This document shows positions 62,638 to 64,000 of a stretch of 64,000 bases of DNA, in pieces. The stretch spans positions 2,232,001 to 2,296,000 of the forward strand of contig NZ_CP063056.1 in NCBI RefSeq assembly GCF_015356115.1, read 5' to 3'. Each line of letters begins with the position of its first letter. Within the stretch, counting starts at the first letter, position 1. The notes below the pieces were generated by a model that had not been told where the DNA came from, did not search any database, and saw nothing but the letters and a program-made list of their open reading frames with translations. Source of the stretch: Rodentibacter haemolyticus. GTDB taxonomy: Bacteria; Pseudomonadota; Gammaproteobacteria; Enterobacterales; Pasteurellaceae. Position numbers and translations under genes: made by a program.

Positions 62638-64000
62638 TACTTTTCGTATCATCAGTAAAAAATAAGTCCCACCGACTAATGTGGAGACTAATCCCGCCGG
62701 AATTTCATAGGGAAAGAGTATTTGTCGTCCGATCCAATCGGCAATCAGCATAAGGGTACTGCCCAATAGGGCAGAGAGTAATAATTGAGATCTTGCCTTA
62801 TGTACGCCCAAGAAGGCGGTTAAATGCGGTACGAGCAAGCCGATAAAACTGAGTGGCCCGATAATTAGGGTCGCAAATGCGGTCAAAATCGCACTAAAAA
62901 TGATGATAATCCAACGGGTGCTTTTGATATTTAATCCTAATGCTTGTGCCATTGGTGTTTGCAAAGCGAGTAAATCCAGCCATCGACTAAAAATTAAACT
63001 GACAGCCAATAAAATGATTGAAAGTATGATAAAAGGGATTGAAAGTGTCGGATCAAGGTTCTGTGTCGAGCCTGATGTCCAACTAATTAATTGGTTTGCA
63101 CGCGGATCGCCACTGGCGAGAGCAATACGCTGTAGGGTATCAAATAAAGCAGAGAGGCTAATACCCGTTAGTAACACTTTTTCCGGCAACATATGACTAC
63201 GTTGATTAATGAGCGTAATAACCACTAAAGAAATCAATGCGCCGCTGATACCGGCTATCCAAAACCAAATGGCGTTTTGCGTAGGGAGAATAAAAAGCAA
63301 TACGAGAATCCCCATACTCGCACCGGAGGATACGCCGAGTAATTCCGGACTTGCCATCGGGTTAAGGGTGAGACGCTGCAACAATATGCCTGCAACGGAA
63401 AGCAAAATACCTGCGCAGATAGCGATTAAAATACGTGGATAGCGCAATGCAATAATTGCTAAATCCGGGTCGCTATTTGCTAAAAGCATTTTCCATTCCG
63501 AATGAAATGCACCTTTTCCTACGCAAAGTGCAATAAATAAACTTACGATAGAAAGTAGGATAATCCACCACGTAAAGTGCGGTCGATATTGACGGAATTT
63601 TGGTGCTAAATGGTTGGTTAAACGCCCGCTTTGCGGTAAGGCGCGGAACATTAGCCAAAGCAATAGAGGTGTGCCGAGTAAAGCAGTGACGGCACCTGTC
63701 GGTAAACCGATGTGATAATAGAAATTAACCAGCTGCAATACTAAATCCGTGATCGCAAGCAACAATGCGCCAAGCATAAAAGAGGCCGCTAATTGTCGGG
63801 TGAAAGTGCGGATGCCTAATTGACGAACTAAGGTTGCGGCAGCCAGCCCGACAAAACCTATCATTCCTACAGCGCTTACAACAGATGCGATCAGATAAGC
63901 GCTCAGCAATAATCCGATAAAACGGAGTTTCCCTACCGGAACACCGAGGCTTTTCGCATTGCTATCATTTAATGCAAGAATCGTTAATGGACGGCGCAGT
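62635..64000 (-). CDS. fhuB: Iron(III)-hydroxamate ABC permease FhuB (5' part outside window)
   Basis: The frame is open to the window edge, giving 454 visible codons: the end of one FecCD-type permease half (NDSNAKSLGVPVGKLRFIGLLLSAY, GMIGFVGLAAATLVRQLG) and a complete second half (LRYPRILIAICAGILLSVAG, NPMASPELLGVSSGAS, GPLSFIGLLVPHL). A fused double permease of this sort is FhuB. The stop TAG is inside the inverted repeat of the mobile element, right after the expected end (LLMIRKV). FhuC and FhuD should lie beyond the window. Confidence 0.92.
   Translation of the reverse strand, partial: LRRPLTILALNDSNAKSLGVPVGKLRFIGLLLSAYLIASVVSAVGMIGFVGLAAATLVRQLGIRTFTRQLAASFMLGALLLAITDLVLQLVNFYYHIGLPTGAVTALLGTPLLLWLMFRALPQSGRLTNHLAPKFRQYRPHFTWWIILLSIVSLFIALCVGKGAFHSEWKMLLANSDPDLAIIALRYPRILIAICAGILLSVAGILLQRLTLNPMASPELLGVSSGASMGILVLLFILPTQNAIWFWIAGISGALISLVVITLINQRSHMLPEKVLLTGISLSALFDTLQRIALASGDPRANQLISWTSGSTQNLDPTLSIPFIILSIILLAVSLIFSRWLDLLALQTPMAQALGLNIKSTRWIIIIFSAILTAFATLIIGPLSFIGLLVPHLTAFLGVHKARSQLLLSALLGSTLMLIADWIGRQILFPYEIPAGLVSTLVGGTYFLLMIRKV

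Overview
The window is a 64-kb piece of a Pasteurellaceae chromosome (Gammaproteobacteria). The main evidence is the DNA uptake signal AAGTGCGGT/ACCGCACTT, of which I count roughly forty exact copies by eye, many inside genes and several as facing pairs forming transcription terminators. Gene content and order (mtnN-cmk-rpsA-ihfB-lapAB-pyrF-yciH; sapABCDF; nikKLMQO with nimR; serC/hisC) resemble the Haemophilus/Aggregatibacter/Pasteurella branch. I cannot fix the species: long tetranucleotide tracts are Haemophilus-like, while the anhydro-sialic acid genes and the CRISPR relic are accessory.

Layout. 1-6.8 kb: a thiol-disulfide oxidoreductase (cut by the window edge), then housekeeping genes ending with yciH. 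6.8-9.7 kb (minus strand): SirB2, then a glycan-modification locus with two long tetranucleotide tracts: an FkbM methyltransferase with about 19 CAGC units in mid-gene, and a methyltransferase-like/TPR-glycosyltransferase pair that looks like one gene broken at a run of seven A. 9.8-16 kb: ettA, a candidate FNR-controlled small RNA, a periplasmic protein plus NicO metal exporter, tRNA-Asn, a cluster of DnaA-box-like sites, and uvrB. 16-20.5 kb: a nanXY-type locus for 2,7-anhydro-sialic acid (YjhC-like oxidoreductase, a paralogue lacking the usual catalytic Lys, a GntR/FCD regulator, and a YjhB-like transporter with a clear promoter-operator and CRP-like sites). 20.5-25.6 kb: tRNA-Val, pykA, pntAB. 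25.7-29.2 kb: nimR and the nickel importer nikKLMQO with a typical MerR-type operator. 29.5-47.6 kb: pepA, lptFG, fbp, a DUF484 gene, purA, wzz, lysC, sanA, metX (MetJ-like operator), a nitroreductase, sppA, tpx, hisC, serC and an unrecognised coiled-coil protein.

47.8-49.7 kb is a decayed island: an IS110-family transposase relic, a frameshifted cas2, an AT-rich leader, three type I-C-like CRISPR repeats (32 nt) with 35-nt spacers, and an IS3-family relic that cuts the fourth repeat after five bases. 49.7-59.8 kb: a BASS-family transporter, the sapABCDF operon, ycjX, a VirK-like gene and ycjF. 60-64 kb: short mobile repeats, then the distal part of an fhuCDBA-type hydroxamate siderophore locus (fhuA and the 3' part of fhuB), with a small element like the Neisseria Correia repeat between them.

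A family of 110-170 bp palindromic elements (MITE-like) recurs at about 29.3, 33.3, 34.7, 48.5, 60.1 and 60.2 kb; two copies are flanked by exact 10-bp direct repeats. Such elements supply the stop codons of the DUF484 gene and fhuB.
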